Made by a program: the position numbers and the translations under genes | The notes under the pieces: generated by a model | What the model was told of the DNA's origin: nothing | Seen by the model: only the letters and a program-made list of their open reading frames with translations | Database searches by the model: none | DNA from: Gorsachius magnificus | Taxonomy: Eukaryota > Chordata > Aves > Pelecaniformes > Ardeidae | Reading direction: 5' to 3' | DNA length: 64,000 nucleotides | Assembly (NCBI GenBank): GCA_034008185.1 | Contig: CM067083.1 | Location: forward strand, 1-64,000 | Shown here: positions 24,142 to 36,418 of the stretch, piece after piece | Numbering within the stretch: the stretch's first letter is position 1 | Layout of the letters: each line of letters begins with the position of its first letter

Positions 24142-25272
24142 CTATCCGGTCCTCGGGAATCAGCGATTCAATTGGGGGATCGAGTTCGGAGCTTTGGGAC
24201 AAATAGTTCTTGACTTGGGTCATGAACTGCCGAATCGTTTGCAGCATATCAGTGCTTGAAACATGGCACTCCTTGTTTTCCTGGAGAAAGCTGACATAGT
24301 CCTGCACTAGGCATCCAAAATAAGTGCGTTTGTCCTGGGACATCTCTGCAATTTTCTTAATCATCCTCTTTTCAGGGGTCATGAAGGAACTGAAAACTCC
24401 ACTGACTTTCCGTAGCTGAGATTTCACAATCTTGGGGAGAACAAACGAACTGTTTCTTTTCTTCTTGGGCTTCAAAGGGGGTGCCATGCTCTCTTGGTCG
24501 CTTTCCCCCTCAAAATCCTCCAGGCTGCTGTTAGTGTCCCCCTCATAGCCAAACAGCGGCATGCTCCGATCGAAGTCCAGCGAGTCGGACGAGGAGGTGG
24601 AAATGCTCATGTCGCTCAGTCTCTGCCTGCCTCCATTCCACGGTATGTGTGACTCAGAGCCAGGAGCTACCGTCGTCTTGGCAGCCGCTGGAGCCGGCTC
24701 AGGCAGGGTTTCACCTGGAAGGCCAGCAGCTTCGGGCACGGCCACTGAGCCGCAGCCAGGTCGTATTACTGCCGCGGTCTTTGAGCCGCCTTCCGCCTCT
24801 GAGCAAACAGCCTGCTTCTTCAGCCGAGGAGGTGGAATGGGGGTTGGTTTATTCTGCAGCAAATCCAAGCCTCTCTCTTTCTTATGGTTGACTGTTTCTG
24901 GCATGCTCGCCTGCTTTATAGTCCTGGAAAGCTGTGGACTCGTGAGGATGCTATTAATAGAAGGAGGTGGTGGCCGGGGCGGGGGGGAGCGAGGCCTCAC
25001 TGTGCCATTCACGTCTTGAGTTCTCGGGCTCTGCCTTTTCAGACTTCCACTGACATCCTGGCTGTGCACTTTTAAGAAGAGGGGATTAATGAAACACAGC
25101 GCTCCGTTGGTCTGGCTGCACTCCAGCTCCGAAGGCGTTCTGGTTCGTATAGAATGCACTCCATTTATAAGGCAGAGCTGACGCGAGTCTTTACAAGCAC
25201 TGTCCAAAGGCACAGGCCTGCAGGGAGGTGAAGGATCCGGGGGGTTGCTGTTAGCCGGGGAGCTCCAGAAGT
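24142..25272 (-). CDS. RIN2: RIN2 large exon: proline-rich linker and RIN homology region
   Basis: The 1131-bp exon encodes residues 208-584 and is the longest coding exon. After FWSSPANSNPPDPSPP comes the conserved block LINGVHSIRTRTPSELECSQ. Proline-rich SH3-binding-like motifs follow: SPPPRPPPPS about 303-312 and PTPIPPPRLKK about 350-360. A variable Ala/Pro-rich stretch, the serine-rich RQRLSDMSISTSSSDSL, an acidic patch, a KPKKKR basic patch and the start of the RIN homology domain (SSFMTPEKRM through DPPIESLIPEDRI) come next. The acceptor is GATGATTTTCAG and the donor GATAG|GTAAGA, phase 1. The middle is probably disordered. Confidence 0.97.
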
Positions 25273-28200
25273 CTGAAAATCATCATTGCGTTAACATAAG
25301 AATGCAAAACGGCACGCAGACGGCTTTCAGAACATTCAGCTCAATGTCACCAGTTTCAAGTTTTAAGAAATCTTGACAAGCTTTTATTAATTCGGGGTGG
25401 GGGAGTTGGGGGGGCAGATGGAGGGAGAAATTCCAAGCAAACTTCTTCAAGCACCAGACAGAACTGCATGCTACACTCTGGGGGCTGCTCTTACTCATTT
25501 ATAAATATCATGAGCAATGCACAGCTTCAGATCAGCCCACTGAACTAAGCTTAAAAATAAACCGAGAATCAAAGAAGGAATGGAGACTGCAACAAAATAA
25601 TTCATACCAACTCAAGACTGAAATGAACATAAACTACTCACTAGCATCTCACTCAGGAGAAATAAGCTTAGATTCTCAGCTGGTATTAATAAGCTCACTC
25701 CATTAAAGACAAACGTTAGGCTCATTTACGCCAGCCGATGGACACTGATGGCAGCTCAAACATTTTGGTTTGGTTTCTTTTGATGGTGAACAAACGAAAC
25801 TACACATGAAAAGACAGCTCACATTTTGCTGTGGTGGGTGCACACACAATCTTTAGCTACGCAGACCAAATGCTCAAGTGTCTTTAAGAGCGCTGGCCTG
25901 CAGCCCTGCTTTTGCACTGGTGACACAGTTTGCCTGAGGTTTTAGACACTCAGCAGCACATAAATAGACCAAATGTGCAGTCCCACAGCAGCGGCGTGGA
26001 AAGTCTGTGCTAAACTAGCAAGTTTCAGCTCCAGCCTCTGCACTTGTCCCAGCAAAGCATCAGTTTGTGAAACTGCGTCAACGGTAAAGCCCGTCAGCTA
26101 CTGACAGTATGAAGTTTGAAAGCAGACAAGCCCTTGAGGACAGCAACTGGACCGAAATAAGAGTGGAATAGCAGAGATTTTGCTAAAATTTGCCAGTCCT
26201 GACATGGCCCCTTCTCCTTTAGTGTCAAGACGCCTCATGTGGGCTGTGGAGCAATGACACCTGGGCCCAACTGCACGAACGTCAAGTGCTCCACAACAGG
26301 TCCTTGCCCAACTGCGGTGTCTTGCCTACGGGGCAGAAGACAGCAAATGGCCTGGGTGACAGGCCACTGCCAGAGAACACGTGAAGGCACCAACATATTT
26401 CTCTATGTAGTCATGCAATGCTGCTGGTTTTCTCCTGCTCCGTGACTTCACATCCTGCCTGCAGATCCCTCAGCAGACTGGCTAGCGTGCCTGGCACGTG
26501 GGCTGTTGCAAACACACGTGATGTTAAGTGCCACTGCAGGTGAAACACAAGCGAGACGGAGAGAGAGAATGTTATGCTCAGCATGCGAAACCTTACAGGT
26601 TGGCAACAGCCTTGAAACCTTTACCATCAGTTCTTCCTGATACACTTTGCTAGGCTACATACTGCTGACCTGCCTCGTGCAGTTCTCCCTCTGAGTCTAC
26701 AGCATAACAGAGCTATAACAGGAGCTACAACCCTCTGCGTTCAGACCAGGGTGCTTTGTGCCTATGTGTTGCTTAAGGAAAGCTCACACTTAACAGAAAG
26801 GGCCCTTGGGAGTTTTTAGGCATCTCATGGTTCACAGCGTTGAAGGGCTGACTTCCTGGTGTGCTCTTTTGCATGGGGACACCTAAAACTCCATCAAAAT
26901 TTCAACTTTGTTGTTGGTTTTTGCTCACAGAAACTGTGATCTTAATCTGGTGTACAGTAGGTAACTGATCCCAAATACACCAACCACACGGTTAGACGCT
27001 GATCCATCAGTCTCCTTCCTCCTCAGCTTTCAAATATACTAACTTAAAGAAACGACACACACAATGTAGACAGAGACCATTCAAAAGCAAGACTAACTCT
27101 GCAGCAAGTAGGCCGTGGTGCTCTCAGGACAACGACAGTGCGGTTAGTCTAGAGAGCTTGCTCAACCCCACCATTATCATCTCCTAAGAAGAAACTCACC
27201 TAATGTCACGTTAGGGCTTCCAGGTGTCACTGGGAGACTTGTCTTCACTACACTGTAACCCAGCCAGACTTTTTTTTTTCCCCCTGTCCAAATATTCACC
27301 TAATCAACAGTTCCATGTTTGCCTCTATACCATGAAAATCCATAGTTCCGTATAATTACCTAAATTTGCAGATAAGCAGTGCATAAGTCCTTTGTCTCCT
27401 CTCTAAAACAAATCCCTTAATTGCATCACTACTGCAGCAAAGTAGTGAAAGACTTCCTTGTACATGGCTTTGCTGTGAAGTTCCACCAAATAGTTCTAGA
27501 GAGCCTCACGCTAACACTCTTGATTTAGTGAGGATCTGCTTCTAAAAAGATGATTCAAAAAAATCTACTGGGGCAAACACTGCTGACAGTCAACCCTCCC
27601 TTCCTGCAAAAGGAAATGAGGCCATTCAGCACTTTGCAAGCAGTTGCTTAATCCGGGTGGAGCCTGTGTTTCAAAATCCCACCAGGCTTTGCATCTCCTG
27701 CAAGCTCAAGGCACATTTTCCAATGATCCTGTATTTGGTTGTAGCAGTCAAGCAATGCAAGGACATGTCCTTGCATTTTCTTTCTTTTGTTATATTAAAC
27801 ATTTCACCAAACCAATGCACATGGATACATTCTGCAGATCCAATGTATGCACTCCTCCTCCTATTAATATGCTACTGCACTGAGCCACTGATCTAAAAAA
27901 ACCCAAATCAGCACTCTAAAATTACTTGTCAATCTGAAAGACATTTTATTAACAGTGAACCTCAGTTCCTACGCTCTCCTAGCAATTCCAGCAAATGATC
28001 AAGCTAGTGCCTGCTACGTGAGCCTGCAGCCAGCGTTAGCCCTTGGAGGAGAGGCTACATCAAACCTCTGTCTGGGGACTGTAAGACTTGCTTTTCTCAA
28101 GGGCTGCCCAGAGAGGGGAGAGGAGAAGGGAGGAAAGAAACAGCACTAACAAAAATGTCACAGAAGGCACAGAAGGAAGGAAGAGCACCAAGGTCACCAT

Positions 28201-28360
28201 TTGGCAAGTACAAAGTTTGGCCTTCCCAGTAAGAGAAACTGCCTTTCCGAATGAAATCTGCATCATCACTGACTACTATGAACTACTTACTGATACAGGC
28301 TATTTCCTCAAGCTTACAGCACTGATACAGGGAATGGCATCTATGTACAGAACTACTTAC
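25273..28360 (-). other. RIN2: RIN2 intron before the large exon
   Basis: About 3.1 kb. A G-rich run at 25395-25415 lies about 120 bp from the acceptor. No repeat family or further exon recognised. Confidence 0.85.
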
Positions 28361-28452
28361 TCAGTCCAAGCTGAGCAATCTCTTCAAGTTCAGCTTCTGT
28401 CTTTGCTGCAGCAATAGCATGAGGCAACTTCAGGGTGAATGGAAGAACATCC
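28361..28452 (-). CDS. RIN2: RIN2 exon: SH2 end and linker
   Basis: The 92-bp exon encodes DVLPFTLKLPHAIAAAKTEA and then ELEEIAQLGL (residues 178-207), with split Arg177 before and split Asn208 after. It leads from the SH2 domain to the proline-rich linker. The acceptor is TGTTCGACAACAG and the donor CTGA|GTAAGT. Confidence 0.94.
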
Positions 28453-31284
28453 CTGTTGTCGAACAGAAAAAGATATGGTTTGCACAACATCCATAGTTTT
28501 AAAAACATTTGTTTTCAACATTGGCAGTGGCTGAGCTCTAATTCTTATCTTCTTATTGAGCAGGTAGCAAGAGTCTTAAACACACAGCGAAAATATTACC
28601 AACCCCAGGGCTACCTACATTGGAAAGTGGTGTGAAGTGCAAATGACAGTCAAGTCCCTATGACTCTCTTTAGGCTCATTTCCACAGAGCCATCCAGTAT
28701 TTTCTCCTATTACAGCACAAGCTGTTACACCTGGTCTTTTACAAGCATATCAGTGAGATGTTTAAGTGTTATCTGCCCTTAATCCTTCAGCGAAGCTTCT
28801 TATTTTCTGAATACGCTGTTGATTGCTCTCGAAGCTGAATTCCAGCTCTCAGAATAAAAATGTAAATGAGTACTTGGGCAGCTACCCTAAATATTCTAAG
28901 CTATGATGTTTTGGTGCTACTCTGTCCTAGGCTGAAAACACACTTAATTTAAGAAAATATTTGTAATTTATTCTCATGTGGTTTCTCTTCACTGCATACC
29001 AGAAGTTCAGTAGATGTTTGCAAAGGGAGACACATGAATGTGTGAACGACAACATAAGCCAAACCTGGTGTAAAAACCTTTTAGACAGAGATTTTAAGGA
29101 ATAAAACTACTTAACCGTATGTACATTGTATGAGTACTACCATCAACCAATTCTACACCTCTTGCCTGCCTAACTGGTACTGATACACCCTCTAACAACA
29201 CTGCACGATAAACTGCAAAATCTGTAGTAGAAGTACCTATCTACTTAAGAGTAAATGAGAACAAATGGAGCACAGGAATCCTACATACAACTGGTATCAG
29301 CATAATTTTTTTTTAAGGCTGCGAACAAGCCAACCATCTGTGGAAGCACAGGCAGTGGGTTTTTAGTCACATGAATATTCTCTATGTTATATATTAACTT
29401 GTTGAAATAACAGGATCTCAGAACGCCACTCCAATTCAAATCAAGCATATGCACGAGACCGATTGATAGACTACCTAAATTGTATTTTAAAAGACATTTT
29501 CAACATCTTACCACAGATAATCTAGAGTCTAGAACGTTGTCACAGACTCAAGGCAAAGATAGGCAACTCTTGACTCATACAAACTGACTGGGTATCTATC
29601 ACAAGAAATTCCCTCTAGTTGTAGGAAATCATCCTGGTTTTGCTGTGATGTACCAAATGGTACTCCCTCTTTCTCACAATAGCTACCTATCTGCTTCCCT
29701 GAGAAGTCTATACATTTTCCTCTTGCACCCACAGCAATCCTATCCTGCTGCCTGAAGAGGACAAGGGTGCTGGGCAGATGCTGCCACCTAAGAAACATTA
29801 GGCAAACAGAAACGCTTGGGATGTTTCTCCACTGAATGGGGAAATAAGCATCTGCGTCCAAAAGCACACCCGTGAGCAAAGAGTGAGCTTCATTGACTGA
29901 AATCTATGGACACGTTTGCAGTTGAAATTGTATTTATTACTGGTATCTGTGGATGGGCTTGCAGCTAAAGTTGTGTTTAAGAAGATGCACTACAAAAGCT
30001 TTAATGCCATGTGTAAGTTGTGATCACCACCCTTTCCACTTCCTTCCCCAAAGGGCAAAAAGAAAAGGAACAGAACAATAAACAGGTGAAGAGCCTTGTT
30101 ACGCAGTTTTGTATGTGCTTCCTGAATGGGAGGCCTGACTGCATCAGGATACTAAATTCACACTTGGCTGACTGAAACACCATTAAGAAAATTAGAGCCA
30201 CTTTGCAGAGAGAGACTCTCAGTTATGACACTCATGAGCAAGGCAACAAGCTGCTGTGTGTTTGCGGGCTTACTTTTAGCAAATGTGAAGCAACTTGGAG
30301 CCTTCAGCAAAAGAAAAGGGATAAACTAATGAAAAAACCTAAAACCAAAAAACCAAACCCCCGAACAACCTCTACGTTTGCTGCATGCTCCCTGTAGGCA
30401 CTTAGAGGGAATTTACCAGAGCCTGGCTGGTGCGCAGAACTGAAAGGTTGACAAGATAAGGAACCTCTCATCAATAAGCTGCTTTTTAGATGCAGTTTCA
30501 GCTCATTTCTCATCTGAGTGCTGATCATTACTTATGTGGTATAGATGCTTCTCTCATCACACGTATGTACAGCTTGGCAAAATGGAGGCCTGTAACAAAG
30601 CAGGTCTAGATGCTTCACCACCACAAACCAAACCAGTAAGCACAGCAACCGAAGTGCAGCTGTGCAGCTCTAGTGAGCGTTTCCCACAGCAGACGTCACC
30701 ACTGTCAGCACTAATTGGAAACCTCGATGCAGTAAAAGGACCGAGACCATCAAAGTTGCCTCTCCCCCCTCCCTTCAGAAAACGTGCAGATGTGCAGTTT
30801 GGCCGTGTCCTGGCTGTGGATAAATGTAAGGCTTGAGCATCAGTCTGGAAGTTTTCACCAGTAAAGTCAAACTGAAAACAACTTAAAAGATAAAAGCCAC
30901 CAGCTATTTTTTCTCTGCATACTGCCTGGAAAACAAGTTGGGCAACCATAAATTGGAAAGCTCCATTATGCTCCAAAAATGTTTTTTTGCTAGCAATTCC
31001 AAGAAACGGGCATTGCAAGATAGCTTATGGTGCTTATTAAATGAGTTGCAGAGCAGGTAAGAAAGCATTACAAGATACCAGTTAAAGTAAAGCTCAACTT
31101 GGCAACACCTCACGGTTGGGTGGGTAACGTAACACCAGCCTTCCAATAATCAGTACCAAATAAGGCAGACAGATTTGCTTCCAATTCACATCTCTTATTT
31201 CTCCCATTACCTTCTTCTAAGACTCTTGAGACTCTCATTTTTTCAAGAGTCTAGCAAATGCAACTCAGAACATAACCATCTTAC
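28453..31284 (-). other. RIN2: RIN2 intron within the SH2 coding region
   Basis: About 2.8 kb, with an A/C-rich patch near 30334-30366. No gene or repeat family recognised. Confidence 0.85.
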
Positions 31285-31357
31285 CTGCTAATACAGTAGA
31301 AAGCAATGAGCCTGAATAAATCTGCAAAACTTATTCCAGACCCCTCCAAGGAAAATG
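31285..31357 (-). CDS. RIN2: RIN2 exon: SH2 C-terminal half (small exon)
   Basis: The 73-bp exon encodes FSLEGSGISFADLFRLIAFY and then CIS (residues 154-176, plus split codons at both ends). It closes the SH2 fold. The acceptor is CTTTCTTTGCAG and the donor AGCAG|GTAAGA. The split Arg codon AG|G joins exactly to the next exon. Both ends match the SH2 sequence expected for RIN2. Confidence 0.94.
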
Positions 31358-33910
31358 CTGCAAAGAAAGTTACAAGAGGGAAAGAATCATGCATCTATCC
31401 ACCATTTCTTAGAAAAGCTTAATAAAATGAATCTCAGATTTTTGCATAAAATTAGTAAGTTTGCACCCTCAAACTAGCTACTGTTCGGTTAAGAGAAAAC
31501 AACTGTGTGGAGGAGTACGCGTCTCTGCTAAAGGCATTTTCAAGAATAGTCTTGGTGGTGGGTTTGTTTCTGTATTCCAGACATATGGTCTAATTCCCAG
31601 GAAACAGGTCAAGCGCGATTAGAATTGCACAACATTTTGCTAATAGGCAATAAATCAGTAACTGAGGATTTGTTTGCCCACTGTACTAATACACCTAATT
31701 TTAAATCTCTTATTTCCTCCTCTTGCATTCCATCCTACTCTCTTGTCTTCTCCCCAGATGTGTGAGCACCCAACGGGAGACGATAAATTTTCATTGACAT
31801 GAAGAAAACTCAAACAATTCTGCTTCGTGCCATTGCCTGGCACAATAGGGGAGGAAGACACATGCAATGCCTTTTGTTTTTTCCCCTCCATACCACCGTT
31901 TCTCATTGATATAAATACTCAGTCACAGTAATGATGACACAAAAGCGATCGCCGCCTCACTTAGATTAAGCGCTCTCCAATTCCAGCAGCAAGTCTCACC
32001 CAGTGGCCACAAAGATCAAGCGGAAGCAGCTCCTAGAGTGAAACGATCTAGATCTTTTGCCTCTGGACATGACTGAGACCAGAACAACTAAAGGAAGAGC
32101 ATTTATGAAATGTAACGGCAGCGTAAGACAGGTCCCTGAAGTACACCAACGCTGGTCTCTTGCAGCCTCCGGACAACTTCTACTGGGGGGAATGTGAAGT
32201 CTGTGATTGTTTCAGCCCATCACAGAATTAGAGAACCCAGATCACGGGGGTGAATCTCCAGCTGGTGTGGTGCGCACACTGTCACCATTTAACCGGCAAA
32301 GGAATGCTTTTGAAATTCATCTCCCGAGAAAAGTACTTCCACTGCTGCAGAGGCTTCAGACATCTGGGCTGAAACAAGGCAGACTCCTGGACTTGGTGGG
32401 GAAAGACCCACGCCACGCAGCAGCTTTGGATACCTCAGCAACACCTCTCAGTGAGTAGCGAAGGCGTAATTTTGGCAGTACTCCATGCTAAGGCCAGCTC
32501 CCCCCCACAAGGCTCCAGTGCTACTGACTATAAAGTCTGCATGTGAATCAGAGGAAAACCCAAGTCAGGTACTGATCTTTTATCCAACTTTTACACTGAA
32601 GGACAGGTCAGCCTGGTCATTTATGTGCCTGGAAAAAGGGGTATCTAAGAGAGACACTAAAATGCAGACATTAGGCATGCAGGTGATCCGGGGGCAGGCT
32701 AAGAGAAGATGGATGTTCGGACCCCTGACTACAATTAAAACCTCAGCTATGAGTGGTGAGTAAACAAAAAAAAAAAAAAAATTAAAAAAAAAAATTAAAA
32801 ATCAGTAGATACTTCCCCCTTGTGGTAAAATTTTGTTCATGAAAGCCAATATCTTATTATTTTATTTTCTAGATGGGAGAGAGGGAATTCATCAGTATAA
32901 CAAACCTACCACCACAGCCTTATATCACACAGATTAAACAGCCTGCACTACTCCCAGTCAAGCAGCTTTCCACAAATAATTAATTCACTTACATGAGAGA
33001 GATGCCTTTTTGGCTGAAAAAAAACCAAAACAGAAGAAACCCTATCACTGATAGCTTTCTCTTCTCTTTGCCATGCCTTGTTTGTAACTGGAGCCAAAAC
33101 CAGACACATAGAATTAACATTTTGTTGCTGGGGGTGGGGAGGGAAAGGTAAAAAGGAAAAGCTCAACTAAAATTATCTCAGTTTACCAATAGAAATTAGC
33201 TACAGACCCTCTGCTTCAGGGAAGCTGAATTGAATTTGTTGCTCATTTTCTCCAGTTTTCACTTTCTTGTTAAAATGAACCATTTGCTCCACTTGCAGTT
33301 TCGGCACCACATACACTCACCAGCTGCAGCTTCCTTTTTTCATTCCTATATCCTAACATATTTTTCACACCCTCCCTCTAAAGAGATGGGGGCAGTGTTG
33401 TTTTGAAACTGACTGGAACTCTAACATTTCCTCATTTCTATTAGAAAACAGGGAACAAATATAGTTGGAATTAAAAAAGAAAATTAATTTACCTTGCATC
33501 AGAAACAGTTCCAAAGGGTTAAAATCCATCTAGTTATTAAGTTTAAAAAAAAAAAACACACCCAAATTTGTGGGCAGAGAGAGCTCATGACAGAGTTGCA
33601 TGCAAGAACAGTCCCCTGAGTACAAGGAAATGCAAGGACATTTCATTGAGAGCAGACAGAATTATAGACACTGTTTCTATAGAAGAGGATAACTACCCAT
33701 CCAGCACAGACTTAAGCTTTTCTGCCTATCTTCCCCTCTCCAGGATACACCTAACCCATGTGCAAAACCCTCTGCAGAGAGCACCGCAGGCAGTCTGTGA
33801 CACTGTTTGCATGACTTTGGGTATCTTCTGCTGTGGGTTTCACCAGTGCAGAGTGCTCCTGGCTCATACAGGGTGACAAATAGCTGAAAATTATGTAACT
33901 CACAACTTAC
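31358..33910 (-). other. RIN2: RIN2 intron within the SH2 coding region
   Basis: About 2.55 kb. An A-rich run lies at 32764-32802, with poly(A) near 33545-33556. Nothing else recognised. Confidence 0.85.
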
Positions 33911-34022
33911 TGTATGTGCTTTCTTTTATGGCAAATTCCTTTAGGCAGGACCCACAGTCACCAGGCAGACGCAGAGAGATTACTTTCTTCTGCAATCTTG
34001 CAGATTTCCTAACCAGAAATAT
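33911..34022 (-). CDS. RIN2: RIN2 exon: SH2 core (FLVR strand)
   Basis: The 112-bp exon encodes residues 116-152 plus one base. It starts IFLVRKSARLQKKVISLRLP and ends FAIKESTY, the SH2 beta-B to beta-D region. Arg120 sits in the phosphotyrosine-binding FLVR position. It is too short and without an internal ATG to stand out as an ORF; it was found by matching SH2 residues and splice sites. The acceptor is CTCCACGACAG and the donor TACA|GTAAGT. Phase 1 joins to the next exon and creates a Thr codon. Confidence 0.93.
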
Positions 34023-34556
34023 CTGTCGTGGAGAAGGCAAAAGGACGCGGTTTTAGCATCATCCACAGATACCTTAATAGAGACAATTTACACACAAAGG
34101 GAACCAGAACAACTTTGTGACCTCTGATCCATCTAAAACGTCTCAGAATTTTACTCTGTTGTTACTGTATCAGGTCCAACAGCTTGCTGTAAACCAGCAG
34201 CAGAATATTTAGGAAAGCGTCTCATCCTTGTGTAACACAGGCACATGACACCAAGTCTATTATGCCCTTCGCCAAGCTCTCCAGTTTAACACACAGCAAA
34301 GCCCGAGCCTTGAGTCAAGCTGCAGAGTCTGGAGGAGACTGATGGTGGAGTGCTCCCGCGTCCCACCAGCCCATTCATGCAGTCCTGCACCAGGATGGAG
34401 GCAGCATTAGAAACACGCCAGCCGCCTCATCCAAGCAGACAGGGCCTGGTTTCCACCATGGCTACTTTAATGCAGGCACCAGTGAAGGATAAAATGCTGG
34501 AATTTCCCATTTATCTATTGCTTTCTTGTTATGGTGGAAATACATCTGTTAGATAC

Positions 34557-35142
34557 TGTGCTGGTTTTGGCTGGGACATAGTTAATTTTCTTCATAGCAG
34601 GAAGTATGTGGCTATGTTTTGGATTTGTGCTGGAAACAGTGTTGATAATTCAGTGATGTTTTGGTTATCATTGAGCAGTGCCTACACAGCACCAAGGCCC
34701 TTCCTGCTCACCCCACCAGTGAGTGGGCTGGGGGTGCATCAGGAGCTGGAGGGGGACACGGCTGGGAGAGCTGACCCCAACTGACCAAAGGGATATCCCA
34801 CACCGTGTGACATCATGCTCAGCATGTACAGCTGGGGGAAAAGGAGGAAGGGGGGGACACTGGGAGCGATGGCGTCTGTCTTCCGAAGTCACTGTTATGT
34901 GTGATGGAGCCCTGCTGTCCTGGGGATGGCTGAGCACCCACCTGCGGATAGGAAGTGGTGCATGAATTCCTTGTTTTGCTTTGGTTGTGTGCGCAGCTTT
35001 TGCTTTCCCTATTAAACTGTCTTTATCTCAGCCCACGAGTTTTCTCGCTTTTACCCTTCTGATTCTCTCCCCCATCCCACCAGAGGAGAGCAAGTGAGTG
35101 GCTGTGCAGGGCTTAGTCGCCAGCTGGGGTTAAACCATGACC
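34557..35142 (+). mobile_element. solo LTR of an avian endogenous retrovirus (antisense to RIN2)
   Basis: It begins TGTGCTGGTTTTGGCTGGGA and ends near CAGCTGGGGTTAAACC, the same ends as the LTR at 51096-51656. It also shares an internal ATTAAACTG poly(A) signal (35011) and the block before the TATA position. The TATA region has decayed to CATGTACAG. No target-site duplication is clear and no viral gene is next to it. The family assignment (ERVL- or ERVK-like) is tentative. Confidence 0.85.
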
Positions 35143-35336
35143 CATGCAACCCTGCTTAGCAAGGTCCAGCTTTGGAGCTGTAATTGCAGCAGTCTAGTTG
35201 TCAGGTCCAGAGGACCCCAAACTAGTGATCCAACTCATCAGCCCAGGTAATGGGTCACTCTCCAACTGGCCCAGCTGCCAAGCGCTCAGGAAGCCCTCAC
35301 TTGGATTATCCAAAGCACAGAAGAGATGGAGGTGGG

Positions 35337-35432
35337 GTGGTGGTTGGTTGTTTTTTTGTTTGGTTGGTTGGGGGTTTTTTTGTTGGGTTTTTTTGGGGGG
35401 TTGGGCTTTTTTTTGTTTGTTTGTGTTTATTT
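35337..35432. repeat. T/G-rich low-complexity tract
   Basis: Runs of T broken by GG or GGGG. On the RIN2-sense strand it is A/C-rich. Confidence 0.85.
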
Positions 35433-35483
35433 ATTTACTACAACTAACACTTGCATCAAATAAATTGAAATACAACTTCTTAC

Positions 35484-35676
35484 CCCAGGAGGCTGGGCCT
35501 GCAGAATTTCCATGGCTTCAGCATCATTCAGACCAAGCTGCAGCCACACAGGGTGAGTATGAAGAAGCTTGTCCAATATGCTTAGCTTGTTTGATAGACT
35601 GTCATATCCAGAGTCCCGGGGGCAGCTTTTTACATCGTTTTTCTCAGGAGAGACATTATCCATGTCCTTTACTAGA
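35484..35676 (-). CDS. RIN2: RIN2 exon: start of SH2 domain
   Basis: The 193-bp exon encodes residues 51 (part) to 115. It contains the hallmark DSGYDSLSNKLSILDKLLHT and then HPVWLQLGLNDAEAMEILQ, the start of the SH2 domain with Trp95. The acceptor is TTTTTTCACAG and the donor TGGG|GTAAGA, phase 0. The sequence before it (LVKDMDNVSPEKNDVK) is less conserved and acidic/polar. About 340 bp downstream in the intron lies a solo LTR. Confidence 0.95.
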
Positions 35677-36315
35677 CTGTGAAAAAATGTTTAAAAGTTA
35701 AGACATGCTAATCTCCTATAAACGATCATTCAGTTCAGCAAACAGTTGTCATGAAGCTAATGGCACTACTGGCACCCTGGCCTGGTATTTCTCCTACTGA
35801 GAATTCCTACAATTAGTATACACAAAAATTCTCTTATCCATAATACTTCTTTCTTTCACTTGTCCTCAATTTAACAGCTAGCTTTAAGATAAGCCTTAGA
35901 ATTCTTCTATTAGCTTGTTGAAATTCGGCAATCACTTCAGATACAAGTGCATATGCATATGTGATTGAACATTTCACCTCCTTTCCTTGTTATGTTCACA
36001 TTTGGAAAAACTTCTCTTCAAAGGTATTTATGCAATTGAGGTATTTTTATTCCCAGATACACTGCAAAAGCTGCAAGCCACAGAAATCCTCCTCCGTCCT
36101 GCCTGACAGAAAAATCTGTTCAACACACTGCCAACGGAGCGTCCCGCTACCTGCTGGCAAGTGCTGCACCAAACACGAGCACTTTGTTTACTTGTAGGAG
36201 TTATTTTCACAACAAACTAGCGTCACTTCGGCTTATTCCCAGACTACTCTATCTGCTCCACCAACCCTGTCATCTTCGCAGCTGCATGTCCATCTCTATT
36301 CCCCTCTGCTAACGA

Positions 36316-36418
36316 GCGGTCAGAAACAGGAGAAAACAAAAAGGGGAAAGAAAAGAAAAGGAGAAAGAAGGAAAAAAAAAAAATAATAAAAGAAAAAAAA
36401 AAGAAAAAAAAAAAAAGG
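36316..36418. repeat. purine-rich tract (polypyrimidine in the transcript)
   Basis: About 100 bp of almost pure A and G ending in long A runs, 640 bp upstream of an acceptor on the transcribed strand. Confidence 0.85.

Larger units (their letters stand above)
34023..35483 (-). other. RIN2: RIN2 intron with antisense solo LTR
   Basis: About 1.46 kb, of which about 40 percent is a solo LTR (34557-35142). A T/G-rich tract follows at 35337-35432, about 50 bp past the donor of the SH2 start exon. Confidence 0.88.

Noticed and set aside
24561..25075. Plus-strand ORFs of 152, 80 and 63 codons
   Set aside because: Shadows of the large RIN2 exon on the other strand.
34350..34965. Plus-strand ORFs of 144 and 80 codons
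   Set aside because: Run through the solo LTR and its flank; no similarity to a known protein.
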